NCBI GenBank assembly: GCA_022605405.1
Contig: JABYQQ010000001.1
Coordinates: 1,984,001 to 2,048,000, forward strand
Direction of reading: 5' to 3'
DNA length: 64,000 bases
From: Earliella scabrosa
Taxonomy: Eukaryota; Basidiomycota; Agaricomycetes; Polyporales; Polyporaceae
Below are positions 11,330-22,037 of the stretch, one piece after another (position 1 is the first letter of the stretch; each line of letters opens with the position of its first letter). Below the pieces are notes generated by a model. It was not told where the DNA came from, made no database searches, and saw nothing but the letters and a program-made list of their open reading frames with translations. A program made the translations under genes and the position numbers.

Positions 11330-14300
11330 TCAGTCTGTATCGTCATCCTCCTCGTCGTCGTGTGCATCCTCCCACTCCCCCCGTAACATTGCAATGTCCA
11401 GCCCGGGTTTCTCTACCACAAAGAAACGATCACGCGCGAGCTCAGCCGCGTTTGGCAACACCTTCTCGGCGTCCGTAAGTGGCAGCGGTACCATTGCAAC
11501 ACCAGCGGCGATGTCCTCTACCGGGATCATCACTCGGGAATTGCGTTGGAATGTACATGCCCGTAGGACATTGCACGAGCTGAGGAGAATATCCATGTCG
11601 GGTGCGGAGAAGGTTGTGACCATGGCAAATGTCTTGACGACTCCACGAATTTGCATCTGAAAGAAATATTGAACTTCTCCAAACCGATCCTTGGTGTCCT
11701 AGTATGTCCCAGAGTGAGTGCATGAACGGATATCTGATGTAGTGAATGATTATATGCATGCATACCTTGATCATGCGGGCCCGACGAACACTACGTCCTT
11801 TCGCCTCCCAGTCACATTCCTTCCATGCCGTCCGCACAATCTGACCTGTCGGAATCCGCAGGCGTGCCCATTTTCTGAACCAAGGGATCCATGCAGGATC
11901 AATGTCCGTGAGGCCTACGGAGTGAAGGTAGCGGTGGATTGCCTGAATCTCGCTTGCTAACTGTATTTTGTGTGCTGTGCGTTCCATGGCCGGCATAATC
12001 CAATATCCCTCCCCACATGCAATGGCCGTTGGAGGATTGAGAGGTGGAGTTCGGTCCAGAGTAGGAAAGATGGCCTGCAGTGCGATGAGCTAGCCAACCA
12101 TTCAAGTTAATATTATGCATGGATTCATTGGCAATTATAATCACACACACCTGAGCACGGCGTGCAGCACGCTCTGCGAGGTTGGCATATGGTGTGACAT
12201 CCTGCTTGATCTCACGTGTGATATTTCCAATGTAGTTCTCTGTCGTCCACTGAGAGTAGCTTGCCCCTGGGCCCGCACGGTAGATCTCTGGAATGATGTG
12301 ACCAAGAAGATGAACACAAGGGCGTATGAAGTGGATGCGGTCTGCACGCCGCTGGTAGTAGAGGTGCTCAAGGTCCTCAATGAACTCCAAAAAATGCAAG
12401 TGGGCTGGGAGAAGATCATCAACACAGGGTGCACGTTGGAAGGCCACTCGTGCACCTGCAGTAGATATGTGTATATCAGCAACCAAGTATTGAATAAAAT
12501 ATTGCCACTCACCAGCGACCAAATGGCAGAAATGCTTATAATATCTCTGAAGAATGTCACCCTGCATGAGGTGTCTGAGCAGGCCAGGGAGCAGTCCATA
12601 GACATAGAGCTGCCACTCCCAGGCCTTGAACCCACTAGATATCTTGTCTGCAGGATTGCGAGGAGGGCGGTGGAATGAACCAGGGAGATATTGAGCAGCT
12701 AACTCAACGAGCAAGCCATGGGCGGTCCATATATCCTTCGAGGCAAGTACGGCCCAAATCCATGAGAGTTTGCTGTCAGTAGACTCACAGACAATGGTGG
12801 CACGTAAAAGAGCCAGGATGAGATCGGTGATGTTGAGTGCAAGGAGATGCATGTGGTCCAGAGGAAAGCAGGCCGGAACGGGGAAAGACATCTTCAGCCC
12901 GCTGAACAGGCACGGTTTGCCAAGTCCTGTCTGAAGGCGGATGCGCTCGTACTGGGCCTGTGTGGTAGCAGCAATGACTTGAGCAATGTTGGCTGCGTAA
13001 CGTTCACAGACGTTCTTGCTACTCTCTGGTTCCTGGCGCATAGAAAGGTCTGGATGTGTTGAACCTACCACATTGAAGTGGTCAGGGCATAACATCACCG
13101 GGTAGTAGGTGGACCCATCATCCTTGCGACGTCCTGGTGCACTGCAGAATCGGCGACAGCCACAGCGGCCTTGGTGTCCCACACCACCACTGAGATAGGC
13201 TAGTCCAGGACTGTCTGAAGTCCCAAACACCACATGAACCATGGACTTGAAGAGACGTTGTTCTGCAGCATCCCATATCTGGAGGCCTTCCCGCTGAATG
13301 GCTGCAACGTGATAGAAGGAGGGAAATAGAAAAGAGTCGAGGTTTTTGGGTTTTTTGGGCCCAGGAATGACACCTCCTGGAAGGACATACCGCTTCTTGT
13401 AACGGTGGTCAGGAGAGAGATCGAAGATGACCCAAATGAGAAACCAGCAGTCTGATGACTTGTTTGCATACAGCTGCGCTCCATCAATGGAGAGAAGCAC
13501 GACCATGTCATCATCCTGGATGTTGTGAGCATCCAGATACTCGGACCCATAGAAGATATCAAAGATTCGGTCCAAAGGCACGGATCCTTCTCGAATTTTC
13601 CTCGTGAGATCCCGGCGATGTCGCATCAGCCGGGCATTTTCCACAGAGGACCACTGGTTCTGAAGCTGAGGTCCTAGAGGGAATGTGTAGAATGTTTTCC
13701 GTGGTACCTGATTTCCCTTGGCATCCCGTCTAGGCTCATATCGTGGTTCTTGAGTGCGACAGATAGGACAATGTGTGTAGGTTTTGAATGGACCAGTGTA
13801 AGCAAGGCAGCTGTTGACACACATGTGGTGCACAACAGGCTCAATGCCAGTCAGTTTGACAATCTTGGATTTGATCTGGTCATAGGAGGGGATGTCATCC
13901 TCGGGATGTAGTTCTGCCAAAGCGAAATGGTGATCCTGGTAGTTGGCTTCCGATGAGTCACCACGTGCAAGATACATACGGAGCCCACACAACTCGAATG
14001 GTGTGACAGTTCGCTGTGCATATGCACGTGGGTTCCGCATGCGGTCGATGGACTCTTGAGACATTCCAGAGTTCTCCAGAGTAGCTGCCTTCATCTCTTC
14101 AATACAGAGCTGCACCACCTTGACATCATTGATGCGAGCTATCTTGGGTGCTCCAGTTTCCTCTGTATATCCAACCTCTGGATCAGGTTCGTCCTCTGGC
14201 TCTGGTGTGTTGTGCCGATAGTCAGGAAGCGGCTGAGGTTGTGGATGTTGCTGAAGAGGTGGTGGTGGAATAGGAGCAGAGTGGGGCGGGGTCTGGTGTG

Positions 14301-15109
14301 CACGTATAGGTGATTGAGACATAGGCGAGCCTGGTGATGCTGGATGAGAAACTGGCCGGAATGGAGATCCCAACTCCCCCGGCTGTGTATCCTGGGACAC
14401 CAGAATGTAAGTAAAATATATATTGGTGTATAATCTCTAATTTACCTGACGTTCATGTCGAGAACGTTTGGGGGTCGAAGGATGTGTTGACGGAGTTTTT
14501 GGAGGACTATGATACATAGGAATCCGGCTGCTGCTTGCACGGGGGGGTGTTTGAGGTGGTGGGGGTCTACTTGATAAGGATGGGAACACAGTTGATCCAG
14601 AACCAGACTGTCTAGATAGAGAGGCTTGGCTGATTGGAGGACGACTGGTGCTCTGCTGAGCAAGAGGAAAGGATGTGGATGCTGAAGCTGAAGTTGCGCG
14701 AGGAATGCCCGACATTGCTGAGGGACCTGATTGCTGTGACTGCAGCATGCGCCGTGCACTTTCACTAGCAGAACTCATGGGAGTACCAGCAACAGTCGAT
14801 GCACGCCCAATTGGGGGAGCTTGTCGAGATGGGCCTGGGGCCACAGACCGAGAGCCTTGTCCTAAAACAATATAAAATCATCAACAATGGAGATTAATAA
14901 TGAATAGCTATGGGCTCACCACCGCTATTGCCTGTCATTTGTTGAATAAGGGCGGGAGAAAAGTGCGCAGAGGGGCGGGTGCGATATTTCTCATGGTCTC
15001 GGAATGTCTCAGCAGATACTTTCTTGTAGCCATGGCACAAAGTGTCACAGTTGCATATATGGGTGAGTTTAGTATCTTGCCGCTGTTTCCCGGAGCCGGA
15101 GGTGGACAT
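11330..15109 (-). CDS. Tnp2-type DNA transposase
   Basis: A cut-and-paste transposase of the Tnp2 (CACTA/En-Spm) type, multi-copy in agaricomycetes. The N-terminus (ATG at 15109) carries a small zinc-binding-like segment, CNCDTLCHGYKKVSAETFRDH. A Ser/Pro-rich linker follows in a second exon (14440-14860), then a long exon (about 12520-14400). That exon has HMCVNSCLAYTGPF...HCPIC (a second Cys/His cluster), LLSIDGAQLY (probable first catalytic Asp), KKRYVLPGGVIPGPKKPKNLD, the Cys-rich GHQGRCGCRRFC, and FPVPACFPLDHMHLLALNIT. Introns near 12466-12523 and 12080-12150 restore the frame to ARVAFQRAPC and the EGYWIMPAMER region. The last exons carry QIRGVVKTFAMVTTFSAPD and an acidic tail, with TGA at 11330-11332. 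No frameshift or stop was seen, so the gene may be active. It is the only recognisable transposase in the window. Confidence 0.82.
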
Positions 15110-15220
15110 GGTAAGAGTGGTTGTGTTACAGGGAGAAAGACAGCAAGAGTGGGCAAGGAAGAGAGAGGGAGAGGAGGAGAAAGTGAGTGAATACAGAAGC
15201 CACTCGGGTTTCTCTCAGAT

Positions 15221-15228
15221 TTATATAT
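15221..15228 (-). promoter_or_regulatory. TATA-like box of the transposase gene
   Basis: On the minus strand TATATAA lies about 115 bp upstream of the transposase ATG at 15109. An intact-looking core promoter agrees with the gene being potentially expressed. Confidence 0.4.
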
Positions 15229-15239
15229 GTCATGCCACC

Positions 15240-16130
15240 TGGCTGTGTAACCGCAGTATAACCATAATACAACTATAGCATTGCCACAGTGCCGGTGCAA
15301 TGCACTGCAGCACACCCGCAGTACAGCTATGGGATTCCCTGGCCAGTGGGCATGAGACAATGCAGATGTGGATGCCATCACACAGTCTGACAGTTTCCGG
15401 ATGCCTCAAGATGAGATAGAAGGTGTAAAACACCTAATGCATCATCACAGCACACAGGAAGATGGATGAATGATATTGTTGTAATCGGAACCCAAATACA
15501 GTTGTCCTAATCAAACTGTATAGTACCGCAACCACATGCCACGCTGGAGGTGCTACTGGCACCGGTAAACACCGCCTTGAGCCAATGCCGCAGAACGCCC
15601 ACAACCATGCAGAGTGCGGCATGGTCACGCGGGCGGAGCTGCGGTGCACTCACAGCATCGCGAGGAAGAGGGAACGCGAGCTGTCGTACTTCGCGAAACC
15701 CGCATGGGAATAGGCGCACCAGAGTCTGCGCGCGAAGAGCGGGGCACAAGGGCGCGCGCGAAGATGGGGCACGAGAGCGCTCAATAAGGCGGAACCGGTG
15801 CCGCGCAGGATCTCCGAGAGGGCGCAATGTAGAGGCGGAGCCAGCGCACGAGAGGCGGAGGTCGCGAGAGGTCGCGAGGCCAGCAAACGCAAGGAGCAAT
15901 CGAGCGCGCGAGAGGGAGAGCAAGAGGCAGGCGAAGAGAGCGCCCGGGAGCCGGGGAGAGAGAGAAGGCACGAGGGGCGTGCAAGGCAGGGAGACACGCC
16001 TACGAAGACATGGAGAGAAGAGGCACCTATAGCGCCCGACATTCAATGCCGTACTTGAACTGCCTCGACGGATTTGGGCTTGAGCGGCGCTCGGTCTGAC
16101 ACGAGTCGGCCCGAGACCGCCAGAGACAGA
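15240..16130. other. Right non-coding arm of the large transposon
   Basis: No gene is supported. The first part has related AT-containing motifs on both strands (GCAGTATAACCATA near 15250, GCAGTACAGCTATGG near 15320, CTGTATAGTACCGC near 15520). The second part (about 15640-15990) is a purine-rich strand of GAGCGCGCGAGAG-like runs whose open frames reflect composition. The motifs may be transposase sites; this is inference. Confidence 0.45.
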
Positions 16131-16183
16131 TGGAGACCAACGGGGACCGCCAGAGATTTTGTCGGTTCTCACTGGGTTTGAAC

Positions 16184-17110
16184 TGGCAGTGGACATTCGG
16201 AAGAGCTTGAGCGCTGAGCGCCCGGCCCGGAATTGACACGACCCGGAGGGTATCTCGATTCGGCGCCTGTCCCTCAAGCTCAACTTGAACTTCTGAAGAA
16301 CTTTCTGAAATTCGCGCAGTTGGGTCAGTCATTGCAATCGCTTTACAGGTGACACCTACAAGTGTCTGTCTCAGGTTGTTGCGCTGACAGCTTGTCCCTA
16401 CAGCTGTGTCAGAGTACTCGCCACACACCACAAGCATACGCTGAGGGTCGGTCTTGGATTCAGCTGGCGGTGACAGGTGCCTGCCACTGTGGCTCGCCGC
16501 GCACATGCAACGCAAGGCGGCGTTCTGTCCGCGCTTGGTATGTCTATCTTTACCCGGAGTCTGGTTGGCATGTCGCTCTCGCAGCACGCCAAACGCTCAC
16601 AATAAGCTCAAGTCGCTTGTAACGTTGATGTGCGAGCCGCGACGGTCGCGAAGTGTTCAGAATTGTCCTTTTTCTCCGATGCATGTTAGGACCCACCTAA
16701 GTGAGTACTTCTCCAACAATCCTGCTTGTTTTACCATATTTTAATGAACATTTCTCAAGCTCAGTGGCGTTAGGATCGAGTAACACATCGCTATCTACAC
16801 TCACGCCATGCATACGGCGTTCTGCGCGACGGCGGCTCCAGCAGTTGATGGCGCATACTCAACGGCTAAGCTGTCAATACTTCGACAAATCGCATGCCCC
16901 TGCCTATCCCTGTTCTGCTAGGACAGCGGCTGGCAGCGTGGGAGGCTTTCTCCTGGGCTTAAAGCCCGGTGTGCACCACCCATCCCCCGCGTTCGAATCC
17001 GACGTCGCGCAGGGACGCTGACCCCTCCGGACAGGCTCTAGCGCCCTCCCTCTGTGCTCTGCTTGGACTGGAATTCCATCACTGCACGCTGGCCCCTCTC
17101 GGCGCTAGGC
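16184..17110. other. Intergenic, upstream of the S53 protease gene
   Basis: No gene is supported. Around 16923-17024 there is a tRNA-reminiscent stretch (near-complementary 7-base ends, an anticodon-arm-like hairpin with loop CTTAAAG, and a GTTCGAATCC box). Its T arm does not pair, so it is not called. The last 150 bases are the promoter region of the protease gene. Confidence 0.4.
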
Positions 17111-19546
17111 ATGGCCATGCGCTCTTCTATCCTCGTCGCTTTCGTCTGGATCGTCTCGGCCCTCGCGATCCCAACAGCGTCACCCCGTGTACGACGCGTA
17201 ATCCGTGAAGCCGTGCCTCGCGGCTGGTCTTTACACCGTCGCGCGGACCCGGATGCGCTCCTTCCCCTCAAGTTTGCACTCGTTCAGCCTAACCTCCTGC
17301 ATCTCGAGTCCTACCTTCTCGACATCGCGGACCCGGAATCACCGAACTATGGCAAGCACTGGTCTCCCTCAAGGGTCGCGAAGACTTTTCGTGCCTTGCC
17401 ACAGTCAGTGGACGTCGTACACTCGTGGTTATCCAACGATGCGGAGATTGACGGACTAAGGATCAAGCTTGCCCCAGATGGAGGCGCACTGCATCTCAAT
17501 GTCACTGTCGCGGAGGCAGAACGCATTCTGGGTGCTGAGTATCACGTGTATCGGCACAATGAGGACGGAAGCGAGCGCGTAGGATGTCGTCTGGGGTACC
17601 AGCTCCCGGACCATGTGTCGAAGCACATCGATTTTGTTTGGCCTACCACTCACCTTGGTGACCATCGACTCTTGCGGAAATACGTCAAGCGTAGCTCCGA
17701 GCGTAGAGGTGTCTCACAGAGACCCAATATCGCTCAAGAGGTGTGTCCTCATCTTGCAGACACTCTCTGCTCGTTCATAACGATGGCGTTCAGCAGGCAT
17801 CTTCCAGGAGTATACCTGCTAGCCCGGAAGGTTGCGATGAAAATGTGACCCCTGACTGTATACGCGCTCTCTACAACTTCGACTACGAGCTTGTTTCAAC
17901 AGACAAAAACTCGATCGCTGTGGGTAAGCCGATCAAGTGTATCATGCAGCATAGAACGCTCATTGCGTCATCCTATGCAACAGTTGAGCTAAGGGATAAC
18001 GTGTACTTGCAATCAGACTTAGACGGGTTCTTCAGGTTGTATGACCCAGACCAGGTCGGCAACCATCCAACGCTCGTGAGCATCGCAGGCGGTACGTTTT
18101 CGTGAGAGAAGCTCCTGCATGCTGTTGAACGATATCGATTTTTGTCTACAGGTGGCTTGAACACGTCCACCCCTGAGATTGGCGAAGCCACGATGGACCT
18201 GCAGCTCGTCATGGGTCTCGTGGGGCGCAAGCAAGAGGTCTTGCTGTATCAGCTCAGCACGAACACTGACCGAATCGACTCGCGTACGTGCCCGTTGTCA
18301 AATTCTCTCTGCTGGGTATCATTATCAACCCCACGGAACGCAGCGTTGGACGAACTCCTTGCGGCTCTGGACGGCTCATACTGCTCCTCGAAAGGCGTAA
18401 CCGAACTAGGTATGCGTCAAGCACCGTTGCCAGTGCCATGACCATGTTCTGACTGAACGTCGAAGGACTTGCGGATTGTGGAAACAAGCCCTTGGCATAC
18501 GTCGTCTCGATCTCATACCAGAGCAACTTTGACCTGAACGATCCCACCCTCGCGCCGCTCCTCCAACGGCAGTGCGCCGAGTTAGGCAAGGTACGCTTCT
18601 CCCTACCCTTCGTCCAAAAATTCATTAGACCTCGTCTTGCAGCTCGCCCTCATGGGAGTCACATTTCTCGTCTCTTCCGGGGACGAAGGCGTTGAGAGCG
18701 GTTCGCTCCCGATAGACGACCTCTACTGCGCGCGGAACGGCTCGCTCGTACCGCACGATACGACAGGCCCACTCTCCTTCGTGCCCGAGTTTCCAACGTC
18801 TTGTCCGTACGTCACCTCTGTCGGCGCGACGCAGTTGCGCTTCGGAAACTCGGTGGATATCTCCTGTTTCTCCATGTGCTGTTCTAGATGACACTAATTC
18901 GTGTCTGTTACTCCTTCAGGTGCCCGACCCGGAGATTGCATCAGAGACCGATTTCTTCTCCGGAGGCGGATTCTCCAACATCTTCCCGCGCCCAAAGTGG
19001 CAGGAGCGCGCCGTAGAGCGCTACCTTAAGAAGTACGCTCCGCCATACCCCTCAGAGACGTTCAACCGCTCGGGTAGAGCGTACCCCGACGTCTCTGCCA
19101 ACGGGTACGATGCTGCATTCTAACTCTTTCAGCTCGATAGTGACCAGTCGCAGATTCCAGACAGCTGTGTACATCGACGGTGAGGCAACAACAAGCGGCG
19201 GAACGTCCGCGTCCGCGCCGATCTTCGCCGCGCTCATCGCAGCAGTTAACGACGCGCGGCTCGCAGCTGGAAAAGGGCCCGTCGGTTGGATCAACCCCGC
19301 GGTACGTTCGTTGCCTCTTCTCTCTCCTGCGACCCTGCTTCCTTCTGCCCGCATCCTCGACTGACCCAACTGTGCTGGCAGATCTATTCGCATTTCTTCC
19401 GAAGCGCTTTCAACGACGTGACTGAAGGACGCAACCCGGGCTGTGGTACGGACGGGTTCGCGGCCGCGCCGGGATGGGATCCGGTCACTGGGCTCGGAAC
19501 GCCGAATTTCAGAAGGCTTTTGGAGCGGTTCATGGCACTTCCCTAA
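17111..19546 (+). CDS. Secreted tripeptidyl-peptidase of family S53 (sedolisin type)
   Basis: A serine-carboxyl peptidase releasing tripeptides from protein N-termini, normally secreted and active at acid pH. I start at 17111 ([21 protein letters not shown], a clear signal peptide); an in-frame ATG at 17054 adds 19 residues that would spoil it. The pro-domain follows ([47 protein letters not shown]). After several short introns the catalytic domain shows [13 protein letters not shown] (Glu and Asp four residues apart, as in the sedolisin Glu-xxx-Asp pair), [19 protein letters not shown] (oxyanion Asp) and [20 protein letters not shown] (nucleophile Ser). It ends with a calcium-site-like region ([17 protein letters not shown] type, here [17 protein letters not shown]) and TAA at 19544-19546. 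All catalytic residues are present. Some splice sites, notably around 18295-18470 and 18870-18920, are uncertain. Confidence 0.87.
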
Positions 19547-19755
19547 ACTGGATACAAGACCTCGAACTTATGCAAGGGCCGGAGACTGAGTGGAGTATGG
19601 ACGAAGGACGAAGGACGATGTTCTCCTTAGTGTGGCTTGTACTATGGTTGTACCTCACTTCATCCCCTCTTGCCATCCCCTAGTGCTGTAACAGTATATA
19701 GAGAATCAGAAAGAGGCACCGTTCTTGCTCGTCTCGTCTCGTCCTCGGGAGATGA

Positions 19756-21272
19756 CTAATAAAGTCCCTCCAGAAGCGCTACAGCTTTCGAATACTCAGG
19801 GTCGTCCTTGCTACCCGTCGCGAGCTCGACGATGTGAGGAATGTCCTCACGAGGCACCTTGTACTCGGACAGCGTCGAATGCAAGCCGAGATCATCCACC
19901 AACCTGCGTGCGCGTGAGAAAATCAGGTGAGGAGGGATACTCATGACGCAGTGTTGAATCTCTTGTGAGAGCTTCTGGATGTCACCATCGATAGAGCCCG
20001 TGGATGGCAAGCGGAGGTGGTGGAGAGCGTTGGCGAGCCACTCCTTGTCCTCCGGAGAGGCAGTCTCGGCCTTCAGGCCAACTACGGGCGCAAGTGTGAT
20101 ACACTGTGTGTTCCGGTCAATCATCAGCCTCAAGCCTCCTTGGAGATGCGGGGGCACATACTGAGGTGACTCCGTGTGGGATGCCATACCGAGCGCCGAG
20201 CTTCGCACCGAGAGCGTGCGAGAGGCCAAACCCGCTGAAGATCAAACATCAGACTCTGGTGAACGAAGTGACAATAGCTTGGATGCCGACCATGACCGTT
20301 CGGGCTTGAGGGGCCATAGGCTCATCCATGAGGCTACCTGGAGCTTCTGACGCGCCACAATGTCCGTAGGGTCCGCCTTCGACTGCCGAAGGTACTTGAA
20401 TAAATCTGCGAGTGCTGCGTAGCAGAGATACTTGAGGGGAGTAGGCACGACAGGCCTATACAAGTTCTCTGCCAAATACAAGTGAGTTCGAAGTGCGCCA
20501 TCTCGACCATGAATAGTAGGACGCAAGATCTGGAAGACGTACCTACTGCATGATCAAGTGCGCGGATGCCAGTGGACAGCCAGAGCCGTTCCGGCGTAGC
20601 TAGCGTCAGCTCTGCATCGAGGATGATGCCCGCCGGCGCAAGCTCCGGCACGGACACCAGAACCTTGTGACCGTCTTCGTTGGTGTATCCCGCATGGTTC
20701 TACAAAGTTCCATGCCAAGGATCAGCAATATCCCAAGATCGCACTTCCGCTCTCACTCGGAGCGGCGTACAGGTACTCACGGTGTACTCGGCCGCACTCA
20801 GCGTAGTCGGAATTGCGATCTGTGGGAGATAAGGCCCTCCAGTCTCCTGCTGTAGGAGGTATAGAATCGTCTTGGCTGTGTCCGTAGGAGAGCCGCCCCC
20901 GACGGCGACGATCACGTCCGCGCCTGCGTCCTTGAACTTCGCTAGGCCGGCGTTGATGTCAGCGACGGGCGCGTGCTCTCCGACCTCGTAGAAGGTTGCC
21001 CCGTAGGCGTTCCGCTCTTTGAGCACGCTTTCGACGGTCTTTACTACGTCTGTCTGTTGTATAGTAACGAAGCAATCGATCAATGTACGCCAGCGGCAAG
21101 TGACGACCAGACGAACCTTGTGGAATAGACTTCTACCGGTAACAACAAGGGCCGTCTTCGCTCCGAGGAGGTCAAGGAGCCTAGGGAGCGCGGTCTTCAC
21201 AGATCCAGGGCCATAGTATACCCTCTTGAGTGTGTCGGTATACGCGTAGGTGCCGGAGAGATTCGTAGACAT
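19756..21272 (-). CDS. Iron-containing alcohol dehydrogenase family protein
   Basis: An NAD(P)-dependent group III dehydrogenase, of the subgroup that includes maleylacetate reductases and fungal homologues of unknown substrate; cytosolic by lack of a signal. Start MSTNLSGTYAYTDTLKRVYY at 21272; then GPGSVKTALPRLLDLLGAKTALVVTG; after an intron, FKDAGADVIVAVGGGSPTDTAK (the glycine-rich cofactor motif GGGSxxD) and QIAIPTTLSAAEYT. Further exons give EDGHKVLVSVPELAP, STGIRALDHAV (metal-site Asp/His region), and GLSHALGAKLGARYGIPHG with the two metal-site histidines. It ends LLEGLY with TAG at 19756-19758. There are about five short introns. Its stop lies 210 bp from the convergent S53 stop. The neighbouring MBL hydrolases could hint at a shared catabolic role (ring opening followed by reduction), but that is only an inference from proximity. 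Confidence 0.85.
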
Positions 21273-21330
21273 GACGAGCGTTCTGGTAACGACTTGTGGG
21301 GTGCTTCACGAACTTCCAACCAGTTGGTCC

Positions 21331-21342
21331 TTATAAATATTT
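21331..21342 (-). promoter_or_regulatory. TATA-like box of the alcohol dehydrogenase gene
   Basis: On the minus strand ATATTTATAA lies about 60 bp upstream of the ATG at 21272. Spacing and sequence fit a fungal TATA element. Confidence 0.4.
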
Positions 21343-21349
21343 CCTCCGT

Positions 21350-21900
21350 CGAGTCTCGCGGCAGTGACAGCCTGAGCTCCAGAGTCCAAGTCGCGTTTTA
21401 GCCGTATGCATGCCTGGTAGTTGCCATCATTTTTCTACTTTTAGTCAGCATAACCTCGGGCCACACGGGCACGCGGCCCGAAGCAATCACCATTCCTTGA
21501 CGTTCATTGAGGGGCGGATAAATCGTAAGCTTAACCGGCTATATAGCGCCTTGTAGTGGTGGTGGAGGTATGAGGGATAGATCATAGACTTAAGTTGTCA
21601 TGATGTGAGGCTGTGCCATGGGGTCTTGCGTGACGTCATGGGCGCCTCCTCTCGTGAGCTTCCGAAAGTATCTGCACGTTCGTGTTAGAGTTATTCCCAC
21701 TGTCCCAGTGACTCTGAGAGCTGGCCTGAGCTGGCTGCGTCGAACTGAGTTCGGCTATCATGACTAGTATCTTCCACCACACACACCACGCACACCCGAG
21801 ATAGCCCGAACGAGCCTCGGGCCAAGGTCGGGCTTTGTAATCACTTCGCCGAATCTGTGCAGTCTGGCACGAGTTTACCAGACTACTACGGGGTTCGTCG
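21350..21900. other. Divergent intergenic region
   Basis: A stretch between the divergent dehydrogenase (-) and first MBL gene (+). No gene is supported. It holds the TATA-like element of each flanking gene at its borders and otherwise no repeat I can define. Confidence 0.4.
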
Positions 21901-21906
21901 AGTTTG

Positions 21907-21914
21907 TATATAAG
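21907..21914 (+). promoter_or_regulatory. TATA-like box of MBL hydrolase 1
   Basis: TATATAAG lies about 125 bp upstream of the ATG at 22038. A similar TATATA at 24768-24773 lies at about the same distance before the first codon of the disrupted third copy, so the paralogues seem to share promoter layout. Confidence 0.45.
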
Positions 21915-22037
21915 CTGCACTAGCTTCGAGTCCTAGAAGCATAGATTCACAACGAGCCATCCTCACTCCAAGTGCGTACCGCCTTTCTAGTGCTACCTGA
22001 GTTCATGCTGATATTCGCCTGAGTTGTAGACAAAGAC

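Larger units (their letters stand above)
6690..16176. mobile_element. Putative 9.5-kb DNA transposon with three genes
   Basis: The left end starts CCCAGTGAGAATCGACAAAG at 6690. The right end, read on the minus strand from 16176, starts CCCAGTGAGAACCGACAAAA. The first 29 positions agree at 26, and weaker agreement continues to about 45 bp, including a shared GGTCTCC. TTTGAAC stands directly outside both ends (6683-6689 and 16177-16183); with the adjacent G this is 8 bp, GTTTGAAC. A sub-terminal motif, GGTCTCCATCTGTCT or close variants, recurs near 6820, near 6960 and next to the right end. Inside are an unknown gene (-), a repeat-protein gene (+) and a Tnp2-type transposase gene (-), with no host-like gene. 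Terminal repeats plus target duplication is direct evidence of an insertion. That the enclosed transposase moves these ends is inference: Tnp2-type elements usually make 2-3 bp duplications and begin CACTA, whereas these ends and the 7-8 bp duplication look more hAT-like. Confidence 0.7.

Noticed and set aside
6690..16176. Reading the terminal sequences as ordinary dispersed repeats in inverted orientation
   Set aside because: The matching TTTGAAC duplication directly outside both ends, and the same end sequence on a second element, make a transposon boundary the better explanation.
15507..16283. Minus-strand 258-residue open frame rich in Arg, Leu and Ser
   Set aside because: It crosses the terminal repeat of the large element and runs through purine/pyrimidine-biased DNA, so it is unlikely to be coding.
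16923..17024. tRNA-like stretch with a GTTCGAATCC box, an anticodon-like loop CTTAAAG and nearly complementary ends
   Set aside because: The T stem does not pair and the distance from the box to the 3' end is wrong. At best a decayed tRNA or tRNA-derived repeat.
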